The notes under the pieces: generated by a model
Seen by the model: only the letters and a program-made list of their open reading frames with translations
Told to the model about the DNA's origin: nothing
The model's database searches: none
NCBI GenBank assembly: GCA_012511005.1
Contig: JAAZGX010000011.1
Coordinates: forward strand, 1-7,714
DNA from: Clostridiales bacterium
GTDB lineage: Bacteria > Bacillota > Clostridia > Oscillospirales > Acutalibacteraceae
Direction of reading: 5' to 3'
Length of the DNA stretch: 7,714 nt
In this document: positions 1 to 6,614 of the stretch, piece by piece
Numbering within the stretch: the first letter of the stretch is position 1
Layout of the letters: each line of letters starts with the position of its first letter
Made by a program: the position numbers and the translations under genes

Positions 1-15
1 AGTTTTTGAAAGGGT

Positions 16-35
16 TTTGCGAAATGAAACGCAAA
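16..35 (+). promoter_or_regulatory. Small hairpin enclosing the leader-peptide start codon
   Basis: TTTGCG (16-21) pairs perfectly with CGCAAA (30-35), leaving an 8-nt loop (22-29) that contains the ATG at 24-26. It could modulate initiation of leader-peptide translation or simply present the start codon in a loop. It is only 6 bp, so it may be coincidental. Confidence 0.3.
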
Positions 36-119
36 CTTATGAATTCAGCATCCTTTTATTTTTACTTTTACCTTTTTAACGGGGTAGAAGTGATTTGTGC
101 TGATATAAAACCTTTTTGA
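24..119 (+). CDS. Phe/Tyr-rich leader peptide of an attenuator (31 aa)
   Basis: This short ORF runs from ATG at 24 to TGA at 117-119 and encodes 31 residues. Residues 11-18 read FYFYFYLF (codons 54-77), and another Phe codon directly precedes the stop. In all, 5 Phe and 3 Tyr are present, far above chance, in front of an operon that makes exactly these two amino acids. A Shine-Dalgarno-like GAAAGGG at 8-14 sits 9 nt before the ATG. The stop lies 21 nt upstream of an intrinsic terminator that precedes aroF. By analogy with pheA, pheST and trp leaders, the peptide probably has no function of its own. Ribosome stalling at the Phe/Tyr run, when charged tRNA-Phe or tRNA-Tyr is scarce, would favour antitermination. 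The ORF, codon run and terminator are seen directly; the regulatory role is inferred. Ordinary gene callers would miss it because of its length. Confidence 0.85.
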   Translation: MKRKLMNSASFYFYFYLFNGVEVICADIKPF

Positions 120-120
120 C
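70..120 (+). repeat. Imperfect 11-nt direct repeat within the leader peptide
   Basis: ACCTTTTTAAC (70-80) and ACCTTTTTGAC (110-120) match at 10 of 11 positions and start 40 nt apart. The first copy lies over the end of the Phe/Tyr codon run, the second over the leader-peptide stop codon. Both carry CCTTT, which is complementary to AAAGG at 140-144, the 5' shoulder of the terminator hairpin. A ribosome stalled on the Phe/Tyr run would cover the first copy and leave the second free; a ribosome at the stop would cover the second. The repeat is seen in the sequence; the role is inferred, and low complexity could explain it. Confidence 0.4.
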
Positions 121-153
121 TGTTCAATAGCTAACGATTAAAGGCCGCACAGA
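94..153 (+). promoter_or_regulatory. Candidate antiterminator pairing of the Phe/Tyr attenuator
   Basis: Positions 94-100 (TTTGTGC) can pair with 147-153 (GCACAGA) through 7 consecutive pairs including one U-G. Nested inside, CCTTT at 111-115 can pair with AAAGG at 140-144. Together these would sequester the whole 5' arm of the terminator hairpin (141-153). A ribosome stalled over codons 54-77 would leave 94-115 exposed and permit this fold. A ribosome reaching the stop at 117-119 would cover 111-115 and favour the terminator. The pairings were found by eye and no folding energies were computed. The geometry fits class-type attenuation, but the exact fold is a hypothesis. Confidence 0.5.
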
Positions 154-179
154 ATCACATCTGGGCGGCCTTATTTTTT
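141..179 (+). terminator. Intrinsic terminator (attenuator) upstream of aroF
   Basis: AAGGCCGC (141-148) pairs perfectly with GCGGCCTT (165-172). After one A-G mismatch (149/164) the stem continues with CAGA (150-153) against TCTG (160-163), closing a 6-nt loop. Six T residues follow at 174-179. This is a strong rho-independent terminator placed after the leader-peptide stop and 17 nt before the aroF ATG. That position makes it a conditional (attenuation) terminator rather than the end of an upstream gene, although readthrough from an unseen upstream gene cannot be fully excluded. Confidence 0.88.
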
Positions 180-196
180 AATTAAGGAGAGATTTT

Positions 197-1198
197 ATGA
201 TAGCGGTATTAAAGGAAGGAACTACACCTCAGCAAAGGGAAAATCTTTGCGAATGGTTCAAAAGTATGGGACTTGAGGTCAATGTGTCTGAGGGTAAATA
301 TCATTGTATAATAGGGCTTATCGGCAATACGAGTGAAATAGACACAGGGCTTCTGGAAAGCTTGTCTATTATAGAGTCCGTAACAAGGATAAGCGACCCG
401 TTTAAGAAAGCAAACAGGAAATTCCATTCAGAAAACACTGTTGTGGACATTTGCGGCAGGAAAATTGGCGGCGGCAACTTTGAGATAATCGCGGGTCCTT
501 GTGCTGTTGAGTCAGAGGAGCAGCTTACATCAATCGCAAAAAGCGTTAAGGCGTCGGGCGCGGGGCTTCTTCGCGGCGGAGCGTTTAAACCGCGTACATC
601 GCCGTATGATTTTCAGGGCATGCATAAAGAGGGTATAGATTTACTGCTGAAAGCAAAAAAAGAAACTGGACTTCCGATTGTTACGGAAATTATGAATTTT
701 AATGATATTGAGCTTTTTGAGGAGGTTGATGTGCTTCAAATAGGGGCAAGAAATATGCAAAATTTTGAGCTTCTAAAAGAAGTCGGTAAAACCAATAAGC
801 CTATTCTCTTAAAAAGAGGACTTGCCAACACATTAAAGGAGCTTTTAATGAGTGCGGAATACATTATGGCAAGCGGAAATGAAAATGTTATACTTTGCGA
901 GCGCGGCATTAGAACGATTGAAACATACACTCGAAACACGCTTGATTTGTCGGCAGTGCCGGCACTTCATGAGCTTTCTCATCTTCCCGTTGTTGTAGAC
1001 CCAAGTCACTCTACGGGCATTTCCCGCCTTGTAGGCTCTATGGCGGCGGCGTCAGCGGCGGCAGGAGCAGACGGACTTATAATAGAAGTCCACAACAACC
1101 CTGAGTGCGCTCTTTGTGACGGCGCGCAGTCACTTACTCCGGAGCAGTTTGACGCTGTTGCAAAGACAGTTAGAAAAATTCGAGAGGCGATGAGCTAA
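197..1198 (+). CDS. aroF: 3-deoxy-7-phosphoheptulonate (DAHP) synthase, type I-beta
   Basis: This enzyme catalyses the committed step of the shikimate pathway, condensing PEP with erythrose 4-phosphate to DAHP in the cytoplasm. The 333-residue length matches the Thermotoga maritima-type enzyme. Residues 1 to about 70 form a ferredoxin-like regulatory domain, and the KDO8P/DAHP synthase barrel follows. Visible motifs are AGPCAVES with Cys102, KPRTSPY at 131-137, IGARNMQN at 182-189, LKRG at 205-208, DPSHSTG at 268-274 and EVHNNPECALCDG at 297-309. The metal ligands are predicted as Cys102, His271, Glu297 and Asp308. In characterised members the N-terminal domain mediates feedback inhibition by Tyr (and Phe), so inhibition here is likely but inferred. 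AAGGAGAG at 184-191 supports the ATG at 197. It is the first structural gene after the attenuator, and its TAA overlaps the tyrA ATG by one base. It uses the aroF name by family convention. Confidence 0.96.
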   Translation: MIAVLKEGTTPQQRENLCEWFKSMGLEVNVSEGKYHCIIGLIGNTSEIDTGLLESLSIIESVTRISDPFKKANRKFHSENTVVDICGRKIGGGNFEIIAGPCAVESEEQLTSIAKSVKASGAGLLRGGAFKPRTSPYDFQGMHKEGIDLLLKAKKETGLPIVTEIMNFNDIELFEEVDVLQIGARNMQNFELLKEVGKTNKPILLKRGLANTLKELLMSAEYIMASGNENVILCERGIRTIETYTRNTLDLSAVPALHELSHLPVVVDPSHSTGISRLVGSMAAASAAAGADGLIIEVHNNPECALCDGAQSLTPEQFDAVAKTVRKIREAMS

Positions 1199-2049
1199 TG
1201 AAAATAGGAATAGCAGGCTTGGGACTTATAGGCGGCTCACTTGCTAAGGCATATAAACGCTCTTTCGGATACACGGTATTTGGGTATGATATTGATAAAA
1301 GTATAACCCAATTTGCAATTATAGACGGTGCAATTGACGGTGAGTTAAACGGAAAAACAATCGGTGAATGCGACTGTATTTTAATAGCCCTTTATCCGAA
1401 AGCCGCCTGTGAATACCTTGATATGATAGCGCACCTTATTCCGAAAAATGCTCTTGTTATGGACTGCTGCGGCACAAAGCGCATGGTTTGTGAAAAGGGG
1501 TTCGGCCTATCCGATAAATACGGCTTTACTTTCGTAGGAGGGCACCCCATGGCAGGCTCGCACCTTTTCGGATATAAAAACAGCAGGGCGACATTATTTG
1601 ACGGCGCGCCAATGGTAATTACTCCGAAGGTTTTTGATAATATTGCACTTTTTGACCGCGTTAAAAAAGTGCTTTCGCCTATGAATTTCTTGAGCATAAA
1701 CGCCGTTACGGCAGAAAAGCACGATGAATTAATAGCCTTTACCTCACAGCTTCCCCATATTGTATCAAACGCATATATTAAAAGCCCTGCCTCTTTAAGT
1801 CATAAAGGTTTTTCCGCCGGAAGCTTTAGGGATTTGACGCGTGTCGCAAGACTAAACCCCATAATGTGGACAGAGCTTTTTATAGAAAATCGTGATAATC
1901 TTATTAATGAACTCGATATTCTTATAAATAGCTTGTCAGAATACAAGGAAGTTTTAGAAAGGAAAAATCCAAACGGACTTTGCACCCTGCTTGAAGAAGG
2001 GAATACTCAAAAGAAAAAGGTGTCACAAAATGAAAAGCGTAAGGGTTAA
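1198..2049 (+). CDS. tyrA: Prephenate dehydrogenase, ACT-less
   Basis: It oxidatively decarboxylates prephenate to 4-hydroxyphenylpyruvate, the first dedicated step of tyrosine synthesis. The 283 residues contain an N-terminal Rossmann fold with G7-L-G9-L-I-G12-G13. Asp31 lies at the end of the second strand (GYDID), which argues for NAD+ over NADP+. The catalytic GGHPMAGS carries His116, QLPH carries His187, and SFRDLTRVA carries Arg211. The protein ends soon after the helical dimerisation domain in a Lys-rich tail. Unlike Bacillus subtilis TyrA (about 370 aa), it has no C-terminal ACT domain, so Tyr control by that route is absent. The start overlaps the aroF stop (TAATG), with GAGAGG at 1182-1187 upstream, implying translational coupling. 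Its 3' end overlaps aroB by 20 nt. An arogenate-using activity cannot be excluded from sequence. Confidence 0.94.
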   Translation: MKIGIAGLGLIGGSLAKAYKRSFGYTVFGYDIDKSITQFAIIDGAIDGELNGKTIGECDCILIALYPKAACEYLDMIAHLIPKNALVMDCCGTKRMVCEKGFGLSDKYGFTFVGGHPMAGSHLFGYKNSRATLFDGAPMVITPKVFDNIALFDRVKKVLSPMNFLSINAVTAEKHDELIAFTSQLPHIVSNAYIKSPASLSHKGFSAGSFRDLTRVARLNPIMWTELFIENRDNLINELDILINSLSEYKEVLERKNPNGLCTLLEEGNTQKKKVSQNEKRKG

Positions 2050-3085
2050 CGCCAAAAGCAAGGCATATACCGTATATATCGCAAATGACCTCTTAAAAAG
2101 CGCGGGCAGTTTAATTTCCAAAATTACAGGCGTTTCAAAAGCGGCAATTATAACGGATGATATTGTTGACGCGCTTTATTCAAAACAGCTTGAAGTCTCT
2201 CTAAAAGAGGCAGGGTTTGAAACGATTAAATATGTGTTTCAAAACGGTGAAAGCTCAAAAAATACCGATAATTTAGTCGCTATTTTGAACTTTCTTGCAG
2301 AAAACCGCCTCTCCAATCAAGATATGGTTTTTGCGCTGGGCGGAGGCGTAGTCGGTGATATTGCGGGATTTGCGGCGGCCATTTTTATGCGCGGAATAAA
2401 GCTCGTTCAAATACCTACTACTTTACTTGCTATGGTTGACTCCTCTGTCGGCGGTAAGACTGCTGTGGACCTTCCGTTTGGCAAAAACTTAGCGGGCGCT
2501 TTTTATCAGCCGGAGCTTGTAATTTGTGATACCTCTACTCTTAGTACTCTTGATAATGAGCAGTTATCAAACGGCTTTTCGGAAATCCTTAAATATGCAT
2601 TTATAAGAGATTTCGAACTTCTAAACAGATTAAAATCAAATAAAACACTTGAACTTGACGGCATAATTGAAAGCTGTGTTAAAATTAAACGCGATATTGT
2701 AGAGCTTGACGAGTGCGATAAGGGCATTAGAAATATTCTTAATTTCGGTCACACATTTGGGCATTCAATAGAAAAATGCAGCAACTTTACAATTTCACAC
2801 GGCAAGGCAGTAGCTGTTGGTATGGCTATTATGACAAAAGCGGGAGTTAAAAGCGGAATATGTGAAAGACATTGTTATGATGCCCTTATTTCTATACTTC
2901 AAATGTATAACCTGCCGACAGAAAGTATTTATGGCGCACAAGAGCTGTATAATGCCGCAATTTCCGATAAAAAACGAAAAGGCGATAAAATAACGCTGAT
3001 AATTCCTGAAAAAATCGGAAAATGCATTCTTAAAACGGTGCCGCTATCAGAAATGCGCACACTTTTACAGCTTGGACTGAATTGA
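2030..3085 (+). CDS. aroB: 3-dehydroquinate synthase
   Basis: It converts DAHP to 3-dehydroquinate, using NAD+ catalytically and a divalent metal (usually Zn or Co). The 351 residues have the family's normal length. Visible are NGESSKN at 72-78, the glycine-rich ALGGGVVGDIAGF at 102-114, QIPTTLLAMVDSSVGGKT at 127-144, and KNLAGAFYQP at 152-161. NFGHTFGHSIE is at 238-248 and SHGKAVAVGM at 256-265. Metal ligands by family alignment are Glu185, His241 and His257, with His245 as the additional active-site His. I chose the ATG at 2030 because AAAAAGG (2014-2020) lies 9 nt upstream. A TTG at 1991 in the same frame would add 13 basic residues not typical of the family. The gene overlaps the tyrA end by 20 nt and ends in TGA, 8 nt before aroA. 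Confidence 0.95.
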   Translation: MKSVRVNAKSKAYTVYIANDLLKSAGSLISKITGVSKAAIITDDIVDALYSKQLEVSLKEAGFETIKYVFQNGESSKNTDNLVAILNFLAENRLSNQDMVFALGGGVVGDIAGFAAAIFMRGIKLVQIPTTLLAMVDSSVGGKTAVDLPFGKNLAGAFYQPELVICDTSTLSTLDNEQLSNGFSEILKYAFIRDFELLNRLKSNKTLELDGIIESCVKIKRDIVELDECDKGIRNILNFGHTFGHSIEKCSNFTISHGKAVAVGMAIMTKAGVKSGICERHCYDALISILQMYNLPTESIYGAQELYNAAISDKKRKGDKITLIIPEKIGKCILKTVPLSEMRTLLQLGLN

Positions 3086-3093
3086 GGGATTGT

Positions 3094-4362
3094 ATGAAAG
3101 CTATTGTATCAGCCGCCAAAATAAACGGACAGATAGAGGCTATCGCCTCAAAATCCTTTGTGCATAGAGAGCTTATCTGTGCCGCTCTTTCAAAAGAAAA
3201 AACAAAAATCCTTTGTAAAACAGTTTCAGAGGACATAACAGCCACGGCTTTATGCCTTGACGCTCTTACCGCAAATGTAATTAGGGAGGACGATAAATTT
3301 ATCGTAACTCCTCATAGTAAGCATAAAAATGAAAAGGATATTATTCTCAATTGCGGTGAAAGCGGCTCTACATACAGATTTTTACTCCCCGTAGCGGCGG
3401 CGCTCGGTCTTGATACCGTGTTTTTACTTGACGGCAGACTGAAAGACAGACCTATTAATGACCTTTTTAATGCGCTTGAGAGTCACGGCATAAAAATCAG
3501 CGGTAAAAATGAGGAAAAGGTAACGGTAAGCGGTAGTTTAACCGCAGGGACTTTCACACTTCCCGGCGATATTTCATCTCAATATATTACGGGACTGCTT
3601 TTTGCGTTGCCGCTCCTTAAAGAGGACAGCGAAATTCAAATAACAAGCCCGCTGCAATCTAAAGGTTATGTAGATATAACGCTTACTACCCTTAAAAAGT
3701 TTGGAATTACAGTCGAAATGTCAGAGAGTATTATAAAAGTCAAAGGAAATCAGCGGTACATTTCCCCTAAAACCATTGTTTCTGAGGGGGACTGGTCTAA
3801 CGCGGCATTTTGGCTTTGTGCCGCCGCCGCGGCGGGTGAAGTAACTGTAACGGGTCTTAACAATTCGTCTGTTCAAGCGGATAGAAAAGTTACTGATATA
3901 TTAAAGAGGTTTGGCGCCTTTGTAACGGAAAACGAAAATTTTGTCACGGTAAAAAAGAGCGACCTTTCAGGTATAGAAATTGACACTTCAGAAATTCCCG
4001 ACCTTGTGCCGGCATTAGCAACAGCGGCAGCAGGCGCAGTCGGTAAAACCGTTTTTTATAATGCAGATAGATTAAGGTTTAAGGAAAGTGACAGGCTAAA
4101 TTCCATAAGCCGCACTCTGACACTGCTTGGCGCAGATACTGCCGTCACGGAGGATAAGCTGATAATTAGCGGTAACGGGCGGCTTTCAGGCGGTACGGTA
4201 CATTCCTTTTTTGACCACCGTATCGTGATGATGTCGGCTTCTGCGGCACTTATAAGTCAAGAAGATATAGTAATTGAAAATGCCGAAAGTGTAAGTAAAT
4301 CCTATCCCCTCTTTTTCGAGGATTTTCGTAAGCTTGGCGCAAATATTTCGGAGGTTTTATAA
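3094..4362 (+). CDS. aroA: EPSP synthase (3-phosphoshikimate 1-carboxyvinyltransferase)
   Basis: It transfers the enolpyruvyl group of PEP to shikimate 3-phosphate, and is the target of glyphosate. The 422 residues form the two-domain family fold. Visible are SKSFVHR with Lys20, Ser21 and Arg25, the PEP/glyphosate loop CGESGSTYRF at 87-96, DRPI at 118-121 and SSQYITG at 161-167. EGDWSNAAF is at 231-239, IPD with catalytic Asp303, and RFKESDR with Lys330, Glu331 and Arg334. DHR is at 374-376 and SKSYP carries Lys402. The loop differs from the E. coli GNAGTAMRP pattern: the residue matching E. coli Pro101 is Phe96. Glyphosate sensitivity therefore cannot be read directly from the sequence. The ATG at 3094 is preceded by GAGGG (3084-3088), which overlaps the aroB stop. 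An in-frame TTG at 3082 has no comparable site. The TAA abuts the aroC ATG. Confidence 0.95.
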   Translation: MKAIVSAAKINGQIEAIASKSFVHRELICAALSKEKTKILCKTVSEDITATALCLDALTANVIREDDKFIVTPHSKHKNEKDIILNCGESGSTYRFLLPVAAALGLDTVFLLDGRLKDRPINDLFNALESHGIKISGKNEEKVTVSGSLTAGTFTLPGDISSQYITGLLFALPLLKEDSEIQITSPLQSKGYVDITLTTLKKFGITVEMSESIIKVKGNQRYISPKTIVSEGDWSNAAFWLCAAAAAGEVTVTGLNNSSVQADRKVTDILKRFGAFVTENENFVTVKKSDLSGIEIDTSEIPDLVPALATAAAGAVGKTVFYNADRLRFKESDRLNSISRTLTLLGADTAVTEDKLIISGNGRLSGGTVHSFFDHRIVMMSASAALISQEDIVIENAESVSKSYPLFFEDFRKLGANISEVL

Positions 4363-5454
4363 ATGGGTTCTTTTTACGGTGAAAACATAAAGGTATCAAT
4401 ATTCGGTCAATCACATTCAAACGCAATCGGCGTCGTTATAGACGGACTGCCTTCTGGTATTCCTATTAACGAAAACTTTATCAAAGACTTCCTAAAACGC
4501 CGCTCACCTGCTTTTAATCCGCTTGGGACTAAAAGAAAAGAGACGGACTCTTTTGAAATTTTATCGGGTGTATATGACGGTCACCTCTGCGGTGCGCCTT
4601 TTTGTGCTGTTATTAAGAATACTGATACAAAGCCGCAAGACTACAAGGAGCTTTTTAATACTCCCCGCCCCTCCCATGCTGATTTTACGGCGCGTATGAA
4701 ATATAAGGGATTTGAGGATAAAACGGGCGGCGGGCATTTTTCAGGCAGACTTACGGCTCCGCTTTGTATTGCGGGCGCCGTTTGTATGGAGATTTTAGCT
4801 CTTTCTCATATTTATATAGGCGCGCATATTGAGCGAATAGGTGATATCTGGGACAGCAGGTTTGACCCTGTATCTGTATCTAAAGAGGATTTTGATAAAG
4901 CGCAGGACGGTGAGCTTTGCGTTATAAACAAAGCGGCGGGTAAAGAGATGAAAAGACTGATAAACTCCGTTCGCGAGGACGGAAATTCTGTCGGAGGGGC
5001 TATTGAATGTGCCGTTATAGGTCTTCCTGTGGGCGTTGGTGAGCCTATGTTTTATGGGCTTGAGAACAAAATTTCAGCCGCCGTTTTTGCCGTACCCGCC
5101 GTAAAGGGCATTGAGTTTGGAAGCGGATTTGACAGCATAGGTATGCTCGGCAGTGAGCATAATGACAGCTTTATAATTAAAGACGGCAAAATAAAAATAG
5201 CCGCAAATAATCATGGCGGAATTTTAGGAGGATTGTCCTCCGGTATGCCGATAATTTTCAGAACAGCAATAAAACCTACGCCCTCCATAGCGATACAGCA
5301 AAATACAGTAGATATGGAAAAGATGGAGAATGCAGAAATATCAGTAAAAGGCAGGCATGACCCCTGTATTGCAATAAGAGCCGTACCCTGTATTGAGGCG
5401 GCGGCGGCAATAGCGGTATGTGACGCTTTTCTACGGTATAAAAAAATAAATTAA
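4363..5454 (+). CDS. aroC: Chorismate synthase
   Basis: It removes phosphate and a proton from EPSP by anti-1,4-elimination to give chorismate, and requires reduced FMN, which is not consumed. The length of 363 residues is normal. Conserved segments are GQSHSNAIGVVIDGLPSG at 15-32, RPSHADF at 102-108, GGGHFSGRLTAPL at 122-134, NNHGGILGGLSSGMP at 282-296 and RHDPCIAIRAVPCIEA at 331-346. The first two signatures differ from the common GESHG and GGRSSARET forms. I take this as the variant seen in some anaerobic Firmicutes, from general knowledge and not from a search. GGAGG at 4350-4354 lies 8 nt before the ATG, which directly follows the aroA stop. No flavin reductase domain is fused, so FMNH2 must come from elsewhere in the cell. 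Confidence 0.95.
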   Translation: MGSFYGENIKVSIFGQSHSNAIGVVIDGLPSGIPINENFIKDFLKRRSPAFNPLGTKRKETDSFEILSGVYDGHLCGAPFCAVIKNTDTKPQDYKELFNTPRPSHADFTARMKYKGFEDKTGGGHFSGRLTAPLCIAGAVCMEILALSHIYIGAHIERIGDIWDSRFDPVSVSKEDFDKAQDGELCVINKAAGKEMKRLINSVREDGNSVGGAIECAVIGLPVGVGEPMFYGLENKISAAVFAVPAVKGIEFGSGFDSIGMLGSEHNDSFIIKDGKIKIAANNHGGILGGLSSGMPIIFRTAIKPTPSIAIQQNTVDMEKMENAEISVKGRHDPCIAIRAVPCIEAAAAIAVCDAFLRYKKIN

Positions 5455-5467
5455 AGGAGTGATAGGT

Positions 5468-6610
5468 ATGGATTTAATGGAATACAGAAAACAAATTGAT
5501 AATATTGATGAGAGGTTTGTAAAGCTTTTTTGTGAGCGTATGGATATTGCCGCAAAAATTGCCGATTACAAAAAGGAAAACAATCTACCGATTTTAGACC
5601 CCCGCCGTGAAAGGGAAAAGCTTGAAGAAATTGCCGATATGTGCAGTGACAAGACGGAAAATTATGCCCGCTAGCTATACTCCCTAATATTTGAGCTTAG
5701 CCGCTTTTATCAAAAACAACAGACAAACGGTAAATCGGTTTTGCAAAAATCAATTATAAACGCATTAAATGGCTCTGAGAAGTCGTTTCCAAGTAAAGCT
5801 TTAGTGGCTTGCCAAGGCGTTGAAGGCTCTTTTTCACAACAAGCCTGTGAAAAACTGTTTGACTATCCGAGCCTAATGTTTTTCAGCTCTTTTGAAAGTG
5901 TGTTTTCCGCTATTGATAAGGGGCTTTGCCGTTACGGTGTACTGCCTTTAGAGAACAGCACGGCAGGCTCCGTAAATAAAATTTATGACCTTATGATGAA
6001 ATACGATTTTAGTATTGTAAAAAGCACGAGGCTTAAAGTAGACCATTGTCTTTTAACTAATAAAGATGTGAAATTATCTGATATTAAAGAAATATTCACG
6101 CATGAGCAGGCAATATCACAGTGTGAAGACTTTCTTAAAACGCTCCCCGGTGTAAAAATAACGCCGTGTGAAAATACGGCTGTGGCGGCAGAGCATATAT
6201 TTAATTCGGGCAGAAAAGATGCCGCGGCTATTTCCTCCCGCGCTTGCGCCGATTTATATGACCTTTATTGCCAAAACGAGTCCATTCAAGACCAAGGCAG
6301 CAACTTCACAAGGTTTATTTGCATTTCTAAAAAGCTTGAAATATATCCCGGGGCAGATAAAACGAGTATTATGATGGTACTGCCGCACAAACCCGGCGCA
6401 CTTTATAAAACACTGTCACATTTTTATGCTTTGGGTGTTAACCTTATTAAGCTTGAAAGCCGTCCGCTTCCTAACAGTGATTTTGAATTTATGTTCTATT
6501 TTGATTTAGAGGCATCTGTATACGATGAAAAATTCTTGAAAGTGTTTGACGGTATTGAGGATTTATGCGTAAAGATGAAGTACTTAGGCAGTTACAGCGA
6601 GGTGGTTTAG
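5468..6610 (+). CDS. pheA: Chorismate mutase-prephenate dehydratase (P-protein) with an internal in-frame TAG
   Basis: This is one 380-position frame: an AroQ-type chorismate mutase (1 to about 90), prephenate dehydratase (about 110-295) and an ACT domain (about 300-380), making phenylpyruvate from chorismate. Codon 69 is TAG (5672-5674). Mutase residues Arg7, Arg24, Lys35, Asp44, Arg47 and Glu48 precede it, while Ser78 and Gln82 of the third helix follow it in the same frame. The dehydratase shows QGVEGSFS (116-123), LPLENSTAGS, THEQAISQC and NFTRF with Thr281. The ACT part has GAL (310-312) and ESRP (330-333), the Phe-binding motifs, so Phe feedback is likely. AAAGGAG (5453-5459) supports the ATG at 5468. 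A gene caller will split it into 5468-5674 and a piece from TTG 5741, which lacks an evident ribosome site. It ends in TAG, followed in frame three codons later by TAA. Recent pseudogene, sequence error or readthrough are all possible. Confidence 0.85.
5672..5674 (+). other. In-frame amber codon inside pheA
   Basis: CGC-TAG-CTA-TAC interrupts the third helix of the chorismate mutase domain. Reading through it gives YAR-X-LYSLIFELSRFYQ, which aligns without gaps to the E. coli P-protein segment YITRLFQLIIEDSVLTQ (from memory), with X opposite Arg75, a non-catalytic position. Single-base ancestors include CAG, AAG, GAG, TTG and TGG. The codon also lies in a weak potential stem: 5670-5676 against 5694-5701 with one bulge. 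Confidence 0.9.
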
Positions 6611-6614
6611 CTTG
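6599..6614 (+). promoter_or_regulatory. Ribosome binding site and TTG start of the aroE-aroK fusion
   Basis: GAGG at 6599-6602, within the last codons of pheA, lies 9 nt upstream of TTG at 6612-6614. No in-frame ATG occurs before codon 34 or so. Starting there would delete the shikimate-binding GHSFSP segment, so TTG is the start. It lies one base after the pheA TAG, indicating translational coupling. Confidence 0.75.

Noticed and set aside
116..144. Promoter with TTGACT (116-121) as -35
   Set aside because: No acceptable -10 lies at 16-18 nt spacing (139-144 is TAAAGG), and initiation there would cut the terminator hairpin. The real promoter is probably left of the window.
1..196. T-box or other riboswitch in the leader
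   Set aside because: No T-box sequence (AGGGTGGNACCGCG-like) or long specifier-loop architecture is visible, and the region is short. The Phe/Tyr-rich ORF explains the terminator better.
1991..2030. TTG at 1991 as the aroB start
   Set aside because: It would add 13 basic residues inside the tyrA end. ATG at 2030 has a ribosome site (2014-2020) and gives the usual family N-terminus.
5459..5468. GTG at 5459 as the pheA start
   Set aside because: GTG overlaps the AAAGGAG ribosome site itself; ATG at 5468 is correctly spaced 8 nt after it.
5670..5701. Hairpin around the amber codon as a readthrough or pyrrolysine-insertion element
   Set aside because: The stem is only 7 bp with a bulge and 17-nt loop, and it includes the stop codon itself rather than lying downstream. 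It is too weak to claim.
5675..5760. Two separate genes, a monofunctional chorismate mutase and a prephenate dehydratase restarting at TTG 5741
   Set aside because: The stretch 5675-5740 encodes the conserved end of the mutase third helix (Ser78, Gln82) in the same frame, and no ribosome site precedes 5741. One interrupted gene fits better.
5468..6610. Frameshift in pheA
   Set aside because: Both halves are in the same frame and join without gain or loss of bases; only a single stop codon interrupts them.
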